Notes under the pieces: generated by a model
What the model was told of the DNA's origin: nothing
The model's input: the letters and a program-made list of their open reading frames with translations, nothing else
The model's database searches: none
In this document: in pieces, positions 52,087 to 60,021 of the stretch
Layout of the letters: the number at the start of each line of letters is the position of its first letter
Numbering within the stretch: the first letter of the stretch is position 1
Translations under genes and position numbers: made by a program
From: Chloroflexota bacterium
GTDB taxonomy: Bacteria > Chloroflexota > Chloroflexia > Chloroflexales > Roseiflexaceae
Length of the DNA stretch: 64,000 bases
Assembly: GCA_013388755.1 (NCBI GenBank)
Contig: JACAEQ010000027.1
Location: 49,785 to 113,784 of the forward strand
Direction: 5' to 3'

Positions 52087-52212
52087 GGCGACCTCGGAAT
52101 TGTACCATGGGGGATGCCCCATGCTCCACGTCCCCCGATCGGGTCACTGGTACTCTACCATTCGCTGGAACAGCATGCTGCATCGTACCATACTGTGACG
52201 AGGAGTTATCCT

Positions 52213-53982
52213 ATGTTTCGCAGCCACACCTGCGGCGAGCTGCGCGCCGGGCACGCCGGCCAGGAAGTACTGCTCGCCGGCTGGGTGCATCGCCGCCGTG
52301 ACCATGGGCCACTGATATTTATCGATCTGCGCGATCGCTATGGTATTACGCAGGTCGTCTTTGATTCGACCGCTGCGCCAGCCGCGCATGCGGTTGCCAG
52401 TGACGCGCGATCGGAGTATGTGCTCCAGGTGCGTGGCCCGGTCTTTGAGCGCCCTGTCGAGGCATATAACCCCGATCTTGCCACTGGCACGATCGAGGTG
52501 CACGCCACAGAAGCAACGCTCCTCAATCCGGCCAGGAACACGCCGCTCTACATCAACAAGGAAGGTGGCGAGGATGAAGCACTTCGCCTGAAGTATCGTT
52601 ACCTCGATCTGCGGCGCGAACGAATGCAGAAGAACTTGATCTTGCGCCACCGGATTGTCAAGTTTATCCGCGATTATCTCGACCGGGAAGGATTTCTGGA
52701 GATTGAGACGCCGATTCTGATCAAGTCGACACCGGAAGGGGCGCGCGATTACCTTGTGCCGAGTCGCATCCACCCGGGTGAGTTCTATGCGCTGCCGCAG
52801 TCGCCGCAGCAACTCAAGCAACTCCTGATGGTTGCCGGTTTCGATCGCTACTTCCAGATTGCGCGCTGTTTTCGCGATGAGGACCAGCGCGCCGATCGCC
52901 AGCCGGAATTCACCCAGCTTGATATGGAACTGAGTTTCGTCGATCAGGAGGATGTTCTCGACCTGATTGAGCGGCTGTTCATTGCCCTGTGCCGTGAAGT
53001 TGTGCCGCACAAACGCCTGGTGACCCCGTTTCCGCGCCTGACGTATGCCGAGGCGCTGGAACGCTACGGTTCGGACAAGCCTGACCTGCGCTATGGCCTG
53101 GAGCTGGTGAACCTGGGTCCGGTTGTGGCACAGAGCCAGTCTGGCCTGTTTCGCGCCGCGCTCGATACGGGTGGCCAGGTGAAAGGGCTGCGCGTTCCGG
53201 GTGCGGGCACGTATTCGCGCAAACAGCTCGATGAACTGGTGGATATGGCGAAACAGGCCGGTGCCAGAGGATTGCTCTGGGCCGTGGTTCCGGCGGACGG
53301 CGGCGATGTGCGTTCCAGCTTCGGCAAGCAGGTCTCGCCTGAAGAAATGGCGGCGATCATCCGGCAGATGGAAGGTGAACCGGGTGACCTGCTGCTGATC
53401 GTGGCTGATGCGCCGAAGATCGTGGCGCAGGTGCTCGATCGGCTGCGGCGCGAGTCTGGCGCGCGCCTCAACCTGGCCGATCCAAATCTGCTCGCCTGGG
53501 GCTGGGTGCTCGATTTTCCGCTGGTGGAATGGAACGAGGAGGAACAGCGCTGGGATGCGGTGCATCATCCGTTCACCGCACCCCGGGACGAGGACCTGCA
53601 CCTGATGGGGACCGACCCGGGACGGGTGCGCGCCAGGGCATACGACCTGGTCCTCAATGGCTACGAGGTTGGTGGTGGCTCGATCCGCATCCATCGCCGC
53701 GATGTTCAGCAGCAACTGTTCGACTTGCTCGGCATCGATCGTGAGACGGCGATGCGTCAGTTCGGCCACATGCTGGAAGCATTCGAGTATGGTGCGCCAC
53801 CTCACGGCGGTATTGCCCCGGGCATTGACCGGATCTGCATGATCCTCGCCGACGAGTCGACGATCCGTGAAGTGATGGCATTCCCAAAGACTCAGCAGGC
53901 CGTGGATTTGATGACCAGTGCGCCGTCGCCGGTGGATGAGCGCCAGTTGCGCGAGTTGCACATCGCACTGCGTCTGGAGTAG
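52213..53982 (+). CDS. aspS: Aspartyl-tRNA synthetase (bacterial type)
   Basis: The 589-residue class II synthetase has an N-terminal anticodon-binding OB fold ([23 protein letters not shown]), motif 2 ([23 protein letters not shown]) and motif 3 ([14 protein letters not shown]). A GAD insertion (about 290-420) typical of bacterial AspRS lies between motifs 2 and 3. It charges tRNA-Asp; whether it also mischarges tRNA-Asn cannot be decided without the gatCAB/asnS context. ATG 52213 has AGGAG 8 nt upstream; the frame continues open to 51772 across the divergent gene and promoter and is not coding there. Confidence 0.97.
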   Translation: MFRSHTCGELRAGHAGQEVLLAGWVHRRRDHGPLIFIDLRDRYGITQVVFDSTAAPAAHAVASDARSEYVLQVRGPVFERPVEAYNPDLATGTIEVHATEATLLNPARNTPLYINKEGGEDEALRLKYRYLDLRRERMQKNLILRHRIVKFIRDYLDREGFLEIETPILIKSTPEGARDYLVPSRIHPGEFYALPQSPQQLKQLLMVAGFDRYFQIARCFRDEDQRADRQPEFTQLDMELSFVDQEDVLDLIERLFIALCREVVPHKRLVTPFPRLTYAEALERYGSDKPDLRYGLELVNLGPVVAQSQSGLFRAALDTGGQVKGLRVPGAGTYSRKQLDELVDMAKQAGARGLLWAVVPADGGDVRSSFGKQVSPEEMAAIIRQMEGEPGDLLLIVADAPKIVAQVLDRLRRESGARLNLADPNLLAWGWVLDFPLVEWNEEEQRWDAVHHPFTAPRDEDLHLMGTDPGRVRARAYDLVLNGYEVGGGSIRIHRRDVQQQLFDLLGIDRETAMRQFGHMLEAFEYGAPPHGGIAPGIDRICMILADESTIREVMAFPKTQQAVDLMTSAPSPVDERQLRELHIALRLE

Positions 53983-54059
53983 CAGCATGCGCCTGCACGA
54001 CGCCTGAGCACGGCAATCGCCCGGAAGGCAGGGCGCCTCCGGCAGAGAGGAGCCAGGGA

Positions 54060-54195
54060 CAATACCTTTCACATACGCCCGTCACCCCCACCCCGGCCCT
54101 CCCCCGCCGGGGGAGGGAGTCCGACTCCTCCCCTCAGCGGGGGGAGGTCGGGTGGGGGGCGGTGCGGTGCAGAACGCCTTATTTGAAAGGTATTG
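54060..54195. repeat. Family B repeat (MITE-like) with perfect 12-bp terminal inverted repeats
   Basis: CAATACCTTTCA (54060-54071) is the exact reverse complement of TGAAAGGTATTG (54184-54195). The interior has nested G/C-rich inverted repeats and no coding capacity. The same 136-bp element occurs at 36330-36465 without indels. No target-site duplication is evident. Confidence 0.85.
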
Positions 54196-54502
54196 GATCT
54201 AGAGAGTCAGTTACCCGGCCGAAAACGATTGGGCCTGTCCCTGGCGCTACCAGCCCGAAAGCTGACATCCGAGACGTGCGGTGAGTACACGGCAAACGCA
54301 CGTGGCTCTGAACCTTTTGCCTGGCGACAGCCTTCTCGCCAGCACCGGCCAGATTCAGCTGGTAACGAGCGCGTAACCGGGTCCACGGGTGCAATCCCCG
54401 AATTGTGCCTTCAGCCCGGAGGGTAAACATTAAGAATTATGGCGGGGGCGTTCCTCCCGGCGCTCAAGCTGCCGGGCTTCCCGCCCGAAAGGGTAAACAA
54501 CT
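54196..54502 (+). other. Structured non-coding region before cobalamin adenosyltransferase gene
   Basis: These 307 bp hold several hairpins. An 8-bp stem lies near 54390-54412 (GGTGCAAT/ATTGTGCC). A strong compound hairpin at 54441-54486 has outer GGCGGG/CCCGCC and inner CCCGGC/GCCGGG arms, flanked by exact direct repeats GGGTAAACA at 54421 and 54491, 70 bp apart. The compound hairpin resembles the terminal hairpins of IS200/IS605-TnpB elements, and the short open frame 54193-54426 has TnpB-tail-like composition, so this may be an element remnant. Alternatively it is a leader RNA for the adenosyltransferase. I cannot decide. Confidence 0.4.
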
Positions 54503-55096
54503 GTGAAAATATACACCCGTACTGGTGATGAGGGCGAGACCGCGCTGTGGGGTGGGGCGCGCGTTCCCAAGGACGCCGCGCGTGTTCACGCGTATGGCAC
54601 GGTTGATGAGTGTAACGCGGCGATCGGCGTGGTGCGCACAATCGGACTTGCCCCCGACCTGGATGCGCTCCTGGCGCGAGTGCAACACGACCTGTTCATC
54701 GTCGGGTCGGATCTGGCGACGCCGGGCACGGCGGAGTACATTCCACGCATCGGCGCCGAGGCCGTCACAGCGCTGGAAGAGGCAATTGACGACCTGGAGG
54801 CGGGCCTCGAACCATTGCGCCAGTTTATTCTGCCCGGTGGCACGCCAGCGGCGGCGCATCTTCACCTGGCACGCACGATCTGCCGCCGCGCCGAGCGCTG
54901 GGTCGTGACTCTCAGCCACTCCGAAACGGTCAACCCGCAGGTTGGTATCTATCTCAACCGCCTCTCGGATCTGCTCTTCGTTGCAGCGCGCAGCGCCAAT
55001 GCCCACGCCAGCGTGGCAGACGTGCCGTGGCAGAACCCGAAAAAAAGCAGTGAGCGCGGGGTGAGTGGTGATCCCGGTGGTGGCCATCACCCCTGA
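54503..55096 (+). CDS. Cob(I)alamin adenosyltransferase, PduO type
   Basis: This 197-residue protein matches PduO-type ATP:corrinoid adenosyltransferases. KIYTRTGDEGETALWGG at the N terminus and RVHAYGTVDECNA form the ATP site; ICRRAERWVV and VNPQVGIYLNRLSDLLFVAAR complete the trimer interface and active site. It makes adenosylcobalamin, needed for B12 mutases such as methylmalonyl-CoA mutase. The start is GTG 54503 with AAAGGG about 9 nt upstream. The last ~25 residues are Gly/Ser/Pro-rich. The next gene starts 4 bp later. Confidence 0.93.
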   Translation: MKIYTRTGDEGETALWGGARVPKDAARVHAYGTVDECNAAIGVVRTIGLAPDLDALLARVQHDLFIVGSDLATPGTAEYIPRIGAEAVTALEEAIDDLEAGLEPLRQFILPGGTPAAAHLHLARTICRRAERWVVTLSHSETVNPQVGIYLNRLSDLLFVAARSANAHASVADVPWQNPKKSSERGVSGDPGGGHHP

Positions 55097-55099
55097 CCC

Positions 55100-55987
55100 A
55101 TGCCCACGGAACATGGCCAGATCGATATCGTGATTGCCGCCGTACTGGATGCGCCAAAGTATCGCAATCTTGCGCCGGAGCTGGTGCGCGCCGTTGCGGT
55201 GCGCGAACTGGCGGCGCACCGGGGTGTGAAAGCGGCGATCAAAGCAACAAAAAGCAAACTGCACCAGGTCGCTGGCGCGTATGTTGAACAACGCATCGCG
55301 CCGGCGGTGTGGCTGGATCGGTTGCGGTCGTGCGAACCGGCGCCGGGCGCGCATGACCCCGGCGCTGCTCTGGTACAGGCAGGGCTGGCGAACCCGCGTT
55401 TTGCGCATCTGAGCGATCGGTTCCTTCGCGGCGCGATTGACCTGATGACGCGCCATGCTTCCATCCGCGAGCGATTGCCAATCCTGCAGCGCTTCTACGT
55501 TGAAACGCTGGCCGATCTGCCACCCATTTGCTCCGTTCTTGATGTCGGCTGCGGCCTGAATCCTCTGGCGCTGCCCTGGATGCCGCTGGCGGCTGACGCT
55601 ACCTACTATGCCAGTGATATCGATCGCACACTGATCTCATTTATCGCGCAGTACCTGGCGCTGATCGGTGTGCCAGGCGAGGCGCACGTGCGCGACCAGG
55701 CAACGAATCCTGGCGGGCCACGTGTGGATCTGGCGCTCGCGTTGAAGCTGCTGCCGGTGCTGGAGCAACTGGAGCGTGGCGCTGCTGCACGCTTCCTGGA
55801 TGCGCTTGATGCGCCATTTATCCTGGTCTCGTATCCGGCGCGTAGCCTGGATGGGCACGCCAGAGGCATGCATGTCGCCTACGAACGTCAGTTCGCGGCG
55901 CTGGCGTCCGGTAAGGGATGGGACATCCGCCGCTTCGTGTTTCCGGGAGAGCTGGCGTTTCTGATCAAGAAAGGGGCTGCGCCGTAA
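55100..55987 (+). CDS. 16S rRNA methyltransferase of the ArmA/Rmt (FmrO) family
   Basis: The 295-residue protein aligns with the m7G1405 16S rRNA methyltransferases that confer 4,6-disubstituted aminoglycoside resistance. The N-terminal module (LDAPKYRNLAPELV, KATKSKLHQVAGAYVEQR) is the RNA-binding half. SAM motif DVGCGLNPLAL (148-158), ASDIDRTLISF (171-181), LALKLLPVLEQLERG (213-227) and FILVSYPARSLDGHARGM are the Rossmann core with family-specific residues. It is longer than ArmA (about 257) through extra residues ~66-118. Activity and resistance are inferred from homology. It is tightly packed between the adenosyltransferase (4 bp) and the GIDE gene (1-bp overlap), so it looks chromosomal and resident, not recently acquired. 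Confidence 0.88.
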   Translation: MPTEHGQIDIVIAAVLDAPKYRNLAPELVRAVAVRELAAHRGVKAAIKATKSKLHQVAGAYVEQRIAPAVWLDRLRSCEPAPGAHDPGAALVQAGLANPRFAHLSDRFLRGAIDLMTRHASIRERLPILQRFYVETLADLPPICSVLDVGCGLNPLALPWMPLAADATYYASDIDRTLISFIAQYLALIGVPGEAHVRDQATNPGGPRVDLALALKLLPVLEQLERGAAARFLDALDAPFILVSYPARSLDGHARGMHVAYERQFAALASGKGWDIRRFVFPGELAFLIKKGAAP

Positions 55988-56730
55988 TGGAAATCATCGG
56001 CATCCTACTGCTGCTTGCTGCGGCGATCTGCCTGTGGGTCTGGCGCGGCCGGCGTGCCAGACTGACGGCCATTGGCGCGACAGAGACCTACACGGCATCG
56101 TTGTTGGCCGATATCCACCGGCAGGTGGTCACGGCAGTCGGCGCTGATGCACTTGCGCAGCGGTGCGAGGTTGCCGGCACGGTCGAGGTTGATGCGCCGC
56201 TGCTCGGCAAGGTGAGCGGCAAAATGTGCGTTGCGTACAGCTTCACCGTCAACCGCGAGTATGAGGAGCCGGTGACCGAAACCGACTCACAGGGGCGAAC
56301 GCAGACGCGAGTGCAACGCGGCAGCGAATCGCTCGAGTCGGGCGATGTACGCGCGCCATTCTATGTGCGTGATGCTACCGGGCGGGTGCTGGTGGACCCG
56401 CTGGGGGCGGAAATTGACTGGCAGCCGACCGCCGATGTTTTTGAGCAGGCGAATGATCCCGGGCTGGCGCGCCGGCGCACCCTGGGCATCCGGCGAACGG
56501 AGAAAGCATTACTGGTGGGTGAGCGTGTGTATGTGCTTGGTCATGTGGTTGATCGTGGCGGGCAACCGGCAATTGCCCGCGGGCCGGCGGGTGATCGTAT
56601 GATCATCAGCCGCAAGAGCGAACGCCAGTTGATCATCGAGACCGAGCGTAGTGCGCGTAATCTGTTGATTGCCGCTTCAGTATGCGGCGGGCTTGGCCTG
56701 GTGGCACTGGTGTGGGGTATCCTGACCTGA
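55987..56730 (+). CDS. GIDE-domain membrane protein
   Basis: This 247-residue protein has membrane helices at each end (IIGILLLLAAAICLWVW near residue 2 and LLIAASVCGGLGLVALVWGIL at the C terminus). Between them lies a soluble domain with CEVAGTVEVDAPLLGKVSGKMCVAYSFTVNREYEE, the GIDE region also found in the mitochondrial E3 ligase MULAN but without a RING domain. Prokaryotic members lie near LemA and HtpX-type proteases and may act in membrane-stress control. The ATG shares a base with the previous stop. htpX follows. Confidence 0.82.
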   Translation: MEIIGILLLLAAAICLWVWRGRRARLTAIGATETYTASLLADIHRQVVTAVGADALAQRCEVAGTVEVDAPLLGKVSGKMCVAYSFTVNREYEEPVTETDSQGRTQTRVQRGSESLESGDVRAPFYVRDATGRVLVDPLGAEIDWQPTADVFEQANDPGLARRRTLGIRRTEKALLVGERVYVLGHVVDRGGQPAIARGPAGDRMIISRKSERQLIIETERSARNLLIAASVCGGLGLVALVWGILT

Positions 56731-56834
56731 TCGGGAAGGTTCCTGCCGCCGGACGGGTATTCCTACCCTGTTGCGTGATTGCCGGATGTTGTACCATTGG
56801 TCACAAGCAAGACCAGATGGGAGGAAATACGCAT

Positions 56835-57719
56835 ATGGGTGGCAATGTGATCAAGCTCTTTGTCCTCATGGCAGCGCTGACGGCGCTGTTCATGGTTATC
56901 GGTAATGCGCTCGGCGGAAGCATCGGGCTGATCCTGGCGGTGATATTCGCCGTGGTGATGAACTTCGGCGCCTACTGGTTTTCCGACAGTATTGTGTTGC
57001 GCATGTCGGGCGCCCGTGAGGTTAGCCGGGAGGAAGCGCCCTGGTTCTATCAGACAGTCGAACGCCAGATTGCGCGCGCTGGCCTTCCGATGCCACGGTT
57101 GTATATCATTGACAGTGAAATGCCCAATGCCTTTGCGACCGGTCGTAGCCCGAGCAAAGGGGTGGTGGCAGTAACCAGTGGCATCAGTCGCCTGTTGACG
57201 AAAGAGGAACTGGCGGGGGTTATCGCGCATGAACTGGCGCATATCAAGAACCGCGACACGCTCCTGTCGGCTGTGACGGCGACAATCGCCGGTGCGATCT
57301 CGGCAATCGCCGACATGTGGATGTGGAGCCAGATCTTCAGCATGTTCGGCGGCGGTAACGACGAAGAGGGTGGTAATCCGATTGGCGAGTTGCTGCTGAT
57401 GATTGTGGCGCCGATTGTGGCGACGCTCATCCAGCTTGGTATCTCGCGGGCGCGTGAATTCAGCGCCGATGAGCTTGGCGCCCGCATTCTGGGCGATCCG
57501 CTGCCGCTCGCGAGTGCGCTTGAGAAGATCGAGTGGGCGGCCCAGCGTGGCGTGATGCAGATGAACCCGGCGGCTTCGTCGCTGTATATCATCAACCCGC
57601 TGAGTGGCGTGGGTGGTATGATGAAGTGGTTTAGCACGCATCCGCCGACGGAGGAGCGCGTCGCGCGTCTGCGAGCAATGGCCCGCCAGGGATCCGGGCG
57701 CGGCGCCCTTGCAGCATAA
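56835..57719 (+). CDS. htpX: Membrane zinc protease HtpX
   Basis: The 294-residue M48 protease has two N-terminal membrane helices, the catalytic zinc motif HELAHIKNRD and a later SADELGARI supplying the third ligand. A C-terminal STHPPTEERVARLR is family-typical. HtpX degrades misfolded membrane proteins with its active site at the cytosolic face. The start at 56835 has GGGAGG about 10 nt upstream; an ATG at 56817 is an alternative. The GIDE gene precedes it. No lemA is present in between. A terminator follows the stop. Confidence 0.94.
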   Translation: MGGNVIKLFVLMAALTALFMVIGNALGGSIGLILAVIFAVVMNFGAYWFSDSIVLRMSGAREVSREEAPWFYQTVERQIARAGLPMPRLYIIDSEMPNAFATGRSPSKGVVAVTSGISRLLTKEELAGVIAHELAHIKNRDTLLSAVTATIAGAISAIADMWMWSQIFSMFGGGNDEEGGNPIGELLLMIVAPIVATLIQLGISRAREFSADELGARILGDPLPLASALEKIEWAAQRGVMQMNPAASSLYIINPLSGVGGMMKWFSTHPPTEERVARLRAMARQGSGRGALAA

Positions 57720-57738
57720 CGGTATACTCGTCTTGTGG

Positions 57739-57770
57739 AGCGCAGGCGACATATGACGGTCGCCTGCGCT
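57739..57770 (+). terminator. Terminator-like hairpin after htpX
   Basis: AGCGCAGGCGAC (57739-57750) and GTCGCCTGCGCT (57759-57770) form a perfect 12-bp stem with an 8-nt loop, 19 nt after the htpX stop. Only a short TT tract follows. Confidence 0.65.
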
Positions 57771-57795
57771 TTCATGTGCGCTGAAGCCCGCCGGA

Positions 57796-57825
57796 TTGCA
57801 ATTATCTGCACATCTGCGCTACAAT
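57796..57825 (+). promoter_or_regulatory. Promoter of the histidine kinase gene (leaderless arrangement)
   Basis: TTGCAA (57796-57801) and TACAAT (57820-57825) are 18 bp apart. The -10 box ends 6 nt before the GTG start at 57832, so transcription would begin at or next to the start codon. Confidence 0.55.
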
Positions 57826-57831
57826 AGGAGC

Positions 57832-59241
57832 GTGGCAGAACTGGAGCGTGAACAGAGTCACACGGATGCGGCCAGAACGCACTGGCATGTGTTGTTGCGC
57901 CTGCGCTGGCTGCTCGGTGGAATCATCGGCCTGGCATTTGCCGTGGGCCGGACGCTTGAGGCGCTCTGGCTCGATGCGGGCACGCCGCGGGATCGCGTTT
58001 ATGCCGATGTCGCCGGCTGGGGTCTCCTTGGTGGCCTGGCGATCTGGCTGACGTTGACATGGGTCATCCGCCAGGAGCAGCGCTACCAGGCCGGGCTGGA
58101 GCAGGCATTGCGCGAGCAGCAGCGCGCCAATAGCCAGCTTGCGCTGTTGAGCGAGGTAAACCGCAGTATCGTCGACTCGGCGACGCTGGATGAAATACTT
58201 GATGCTGCGATGACCTTTCCGCTGCGCCTGGTGCGCGCCCACGCCGCGGCCGTCCTGCTGCTCGATCCCGCCGGCGCGATCGAGACCCGGGCGAATGGTG
58301 CGCCGGCCAGCGAACTGGCGCGTCTGCGCAAGTTACTGGGGGTGACCGAGCGTGTGGTGGAAGCGCGGCGCCCGCAGGTGATCCAGGGCGATCATGGCGT
58401 TGCCGAGACATGCCTGGCCCTGCCATTGCACGACGGTATGGCGCTGCTGGGCTGGATCGAGCTGTACCTTGAACGTCCGGTGGAGATCGCCGGCGATGAA
58501 TTATCGTTGCTGGAGACGATCGCCAACGAAATTGCCGAGGCGATCGCCAGTGCGCGGCGGCGCTCGCGCGAGGAACGCGCCGTATACCAGCTTGAACGGG
58601 CGATTGCCGATGAACGCGCCCGGATCGCGCGCGATATTCACGACGGTATTGCACAGAGCCTCGCGTTTGTACGGATGCGTGTCGATCTCTGGACCGACTG
58701 GATCGAACGTGACCCGGCCCGCCTGCGCGCTGAACTGGCGGAGTTAAAGACGACGCTACGTGAGCAGATCCGTGAATTGCGCCGGGCGATCTTTGCGTTG
58801 CGCCCGGTGCAGTTTGATGAACTTGGCTTTGTCGGTGGCCTGCGACGCTATATCGTCGAGTTCGCCGGCCAGCACGACTGGGATATCCGTGTTGATCTGG
58901 CCGGAGCGCCACCGGCCATTCCGCCCGAAGTCGAGGCGATTGCGTTTCGTGTCGTGCAGGAGGCACTGACCAACGTTGCCCGGCACGCAGGGGCGTCAGT
59001 TGTCGAGGTGACGATCGGCCAGGCTGACGATGGTCTACGGCTCGTGGTGCGCGATGATGGCAAAGGGTTTGAGCCAGGCGAGGCGCCCGACATTCCGGGC
59101 CATGTCGGCCTGCGCCAGATGCGTGAACGCCTGGCGGCGCTGCGTGGCCAGTTGACCATCCTGTCGCGCCGTGGATCCGGCACCGAGCTGCGCGCCTGGA
59201 TACCATTGCCTGCCGAGCAATCTGTGAGTGGACATCACTGA
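57832..59241 (+). CDS. NarL-type sensor histidine kinase with GAF domain
   Basis: This 469-residue kinase has two N-terminal membrane segments (about 25-45 and 65-85), a coiled linker, a GAF domain (about 110-250) and a HisKA_3 dimerisation box ERARIARDIHDGIAQSL with the phosphoacceptor His. The HATPase domain carries VQEALTNVARHAG (N box), VRDDGKGF (G1) and GHVGLRQMRERL (G2). It should phosphorylate the NarL-type regulator encoded 92 bp downstream. The start at GTG 57832 is chosen from the promoter position; TTG 57796 is in frame but overlaps the -35. Confidence 0.93.
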   Translation: MAELEREQSHTDAARTHWHVLLRLRWLLGGIIGLAFAVGRTLEALWLDAGTPRDRVYADVAGWGLLGGLAIWLTLTWVIRQEQRYQAGLEQALREQQRANSQLALLSEVNRSIVDSATLDEILDAAMTFPLRLVRAHAAAVLLLDPAGAIETRANGAPASELARLRKLLGVTERVVEARRPQVIQGDHGVAETCLALPLHDGMALLGWIELYLERPVEIAGDELSLLETIANEIAEAIASARRRSREERAVYQLERAIADERARIARDIHDGIAQSLAFVRMRVDLWTDWIERDPARLRAELAELKTTLREQIRELRRAIFALRPVQFDELGFVGGLRRYIVEFAGQHDWDIRVDLAGAPPAIPPEVEAIAFRVVQEALTNVARHAGASVVEVTIGQADDGLRLVVRDDGKGFEPGEAPDIPGHVGLRQMRERLAALRGQLTILSRRGSGTELRAWIPLPAEQSVSGHH

Positions 59242-59333
59242 TAGCCGCCGACGGCTACTCGTAGGTCGCTCCAGGCGACCATCGTGGATACGCGACGCCA
59301 CGTCGTGTTCCTCGAGTTTTGAAGGATACCGGC

Positions 59334-60002
59334 ATGAGTACTGGACCAGTGCGGCTCTTACTGGCCGACGATCACCGTATGTTTCGCCAGGGGTTGCGGG
59401 AGTTGCTGGAACGCAATCCGGCATTCGTGGTTGTCGGCGAAGCGGCGACCGGGCGTGAAGTGCTGGCGCAGGTTGCGGCACTTCAGCCTGATATCGTGTT
59501 GCTCGATATTCAGATGCCGGAACTTGATGGTGTGGCGGTCGCGCGTCAACTGGCGCGCGCCCATCCGAATGTGAAGATTATCATGCTGACGATGTATCGC
59601 CAGGATCAGCATCTGTTTGAGGCGATCAAAGCCGGGGCGCGCGCCTATCTGTTGAAAGACGCTGACGCCGAAGAATTGATCGACGTCATTGGTCGCGTGT
59701 CTCGCGGCGAAGCGGCGCTTGACCCGACGGTGACGCTGCGGGTGTTTGATGAGTTTCGCCGTCTGAGTACTGATCAGGAAGCCGAACAACTCACCGAGCG
59801 CGAGCGCGACATTCTCACCTTGCTGGCCGCTGGTTACGATAACCGCACCATCGCACAGCGCCTGTTTCTTTCTGAGAAGACCGTTGGTAACCGCCTCAGC
59901 GAAATCTTCCAGAAACTGGGGGTTAGTAATCGTACCCAGGCCGCTCTGGTGGCGGTGCAGCGCGGCTTGATCGCGCCACCCTCGTCGGACGACGACGGCT
60001 GA
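59334..60002 (+). CDS. NarL/FixJ-family response regulator
   Basis: The 222-residue protein has a receiver domain (LLLADDHRMFRQGLREL, phosphoacceptor Asp in DIVLLDIQMPELDG, conserved Lys in YLLKDADAEEL). A LuxR-type helix-turn-helix follows (LTERERDILTLLAAGYDNRTIAQRLFLSEKTVGNRLSEIFQKL). It is the cognate partner of the upstream kinase. AAGGAT lies 8 nt before ATG 59334. Targets unknown. Confidence 0.95.
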   Translation: MSTGPVRLLLADDHRMFRQGLRELLERNPAFVVVGEAATGREVLAQVAALQPDIVLLDIQMPELDGVAVARQLARAHPNVKIIMLTMYRQDQHLFEAIKAGARAYLLKDADAEELIDVIGRVSRGEAALDPTVTLRVFDEFRRLSTDQEAEQLTERERDILTLLAAGYDNRTIAQRLFLSEKTVGNRLSEIFQKLGVSNRTQAALVAVQRGLIAPPSSDDDG

Positions 60003-60021
60003 GACGCTGGGTGTAACGTCT

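Noticed and set aside
51772..52212. N-terminal extension of AspRS
   Set aside because: It crosses the wecG gene antisense and the aspS promoter; the family N terminus matches the start at 52213.
52144..54072. Long minus-strand open frame opposite aspS
   Set aside because: It mirrors aspS in a GC-rich genome, has no start context and no recognisable motif; aspS is certain.
54196..54502. Cobalamin riboswitch upstream of the adenosyltransferase gene
   Set aside because: TCCGAGACGTGCGG looks like part of a B12 box and GGGTGCAATCC like a core segment, but they are in the wrong order. The GCCACTG and CCGCAACTGT elements are absent on both strands.
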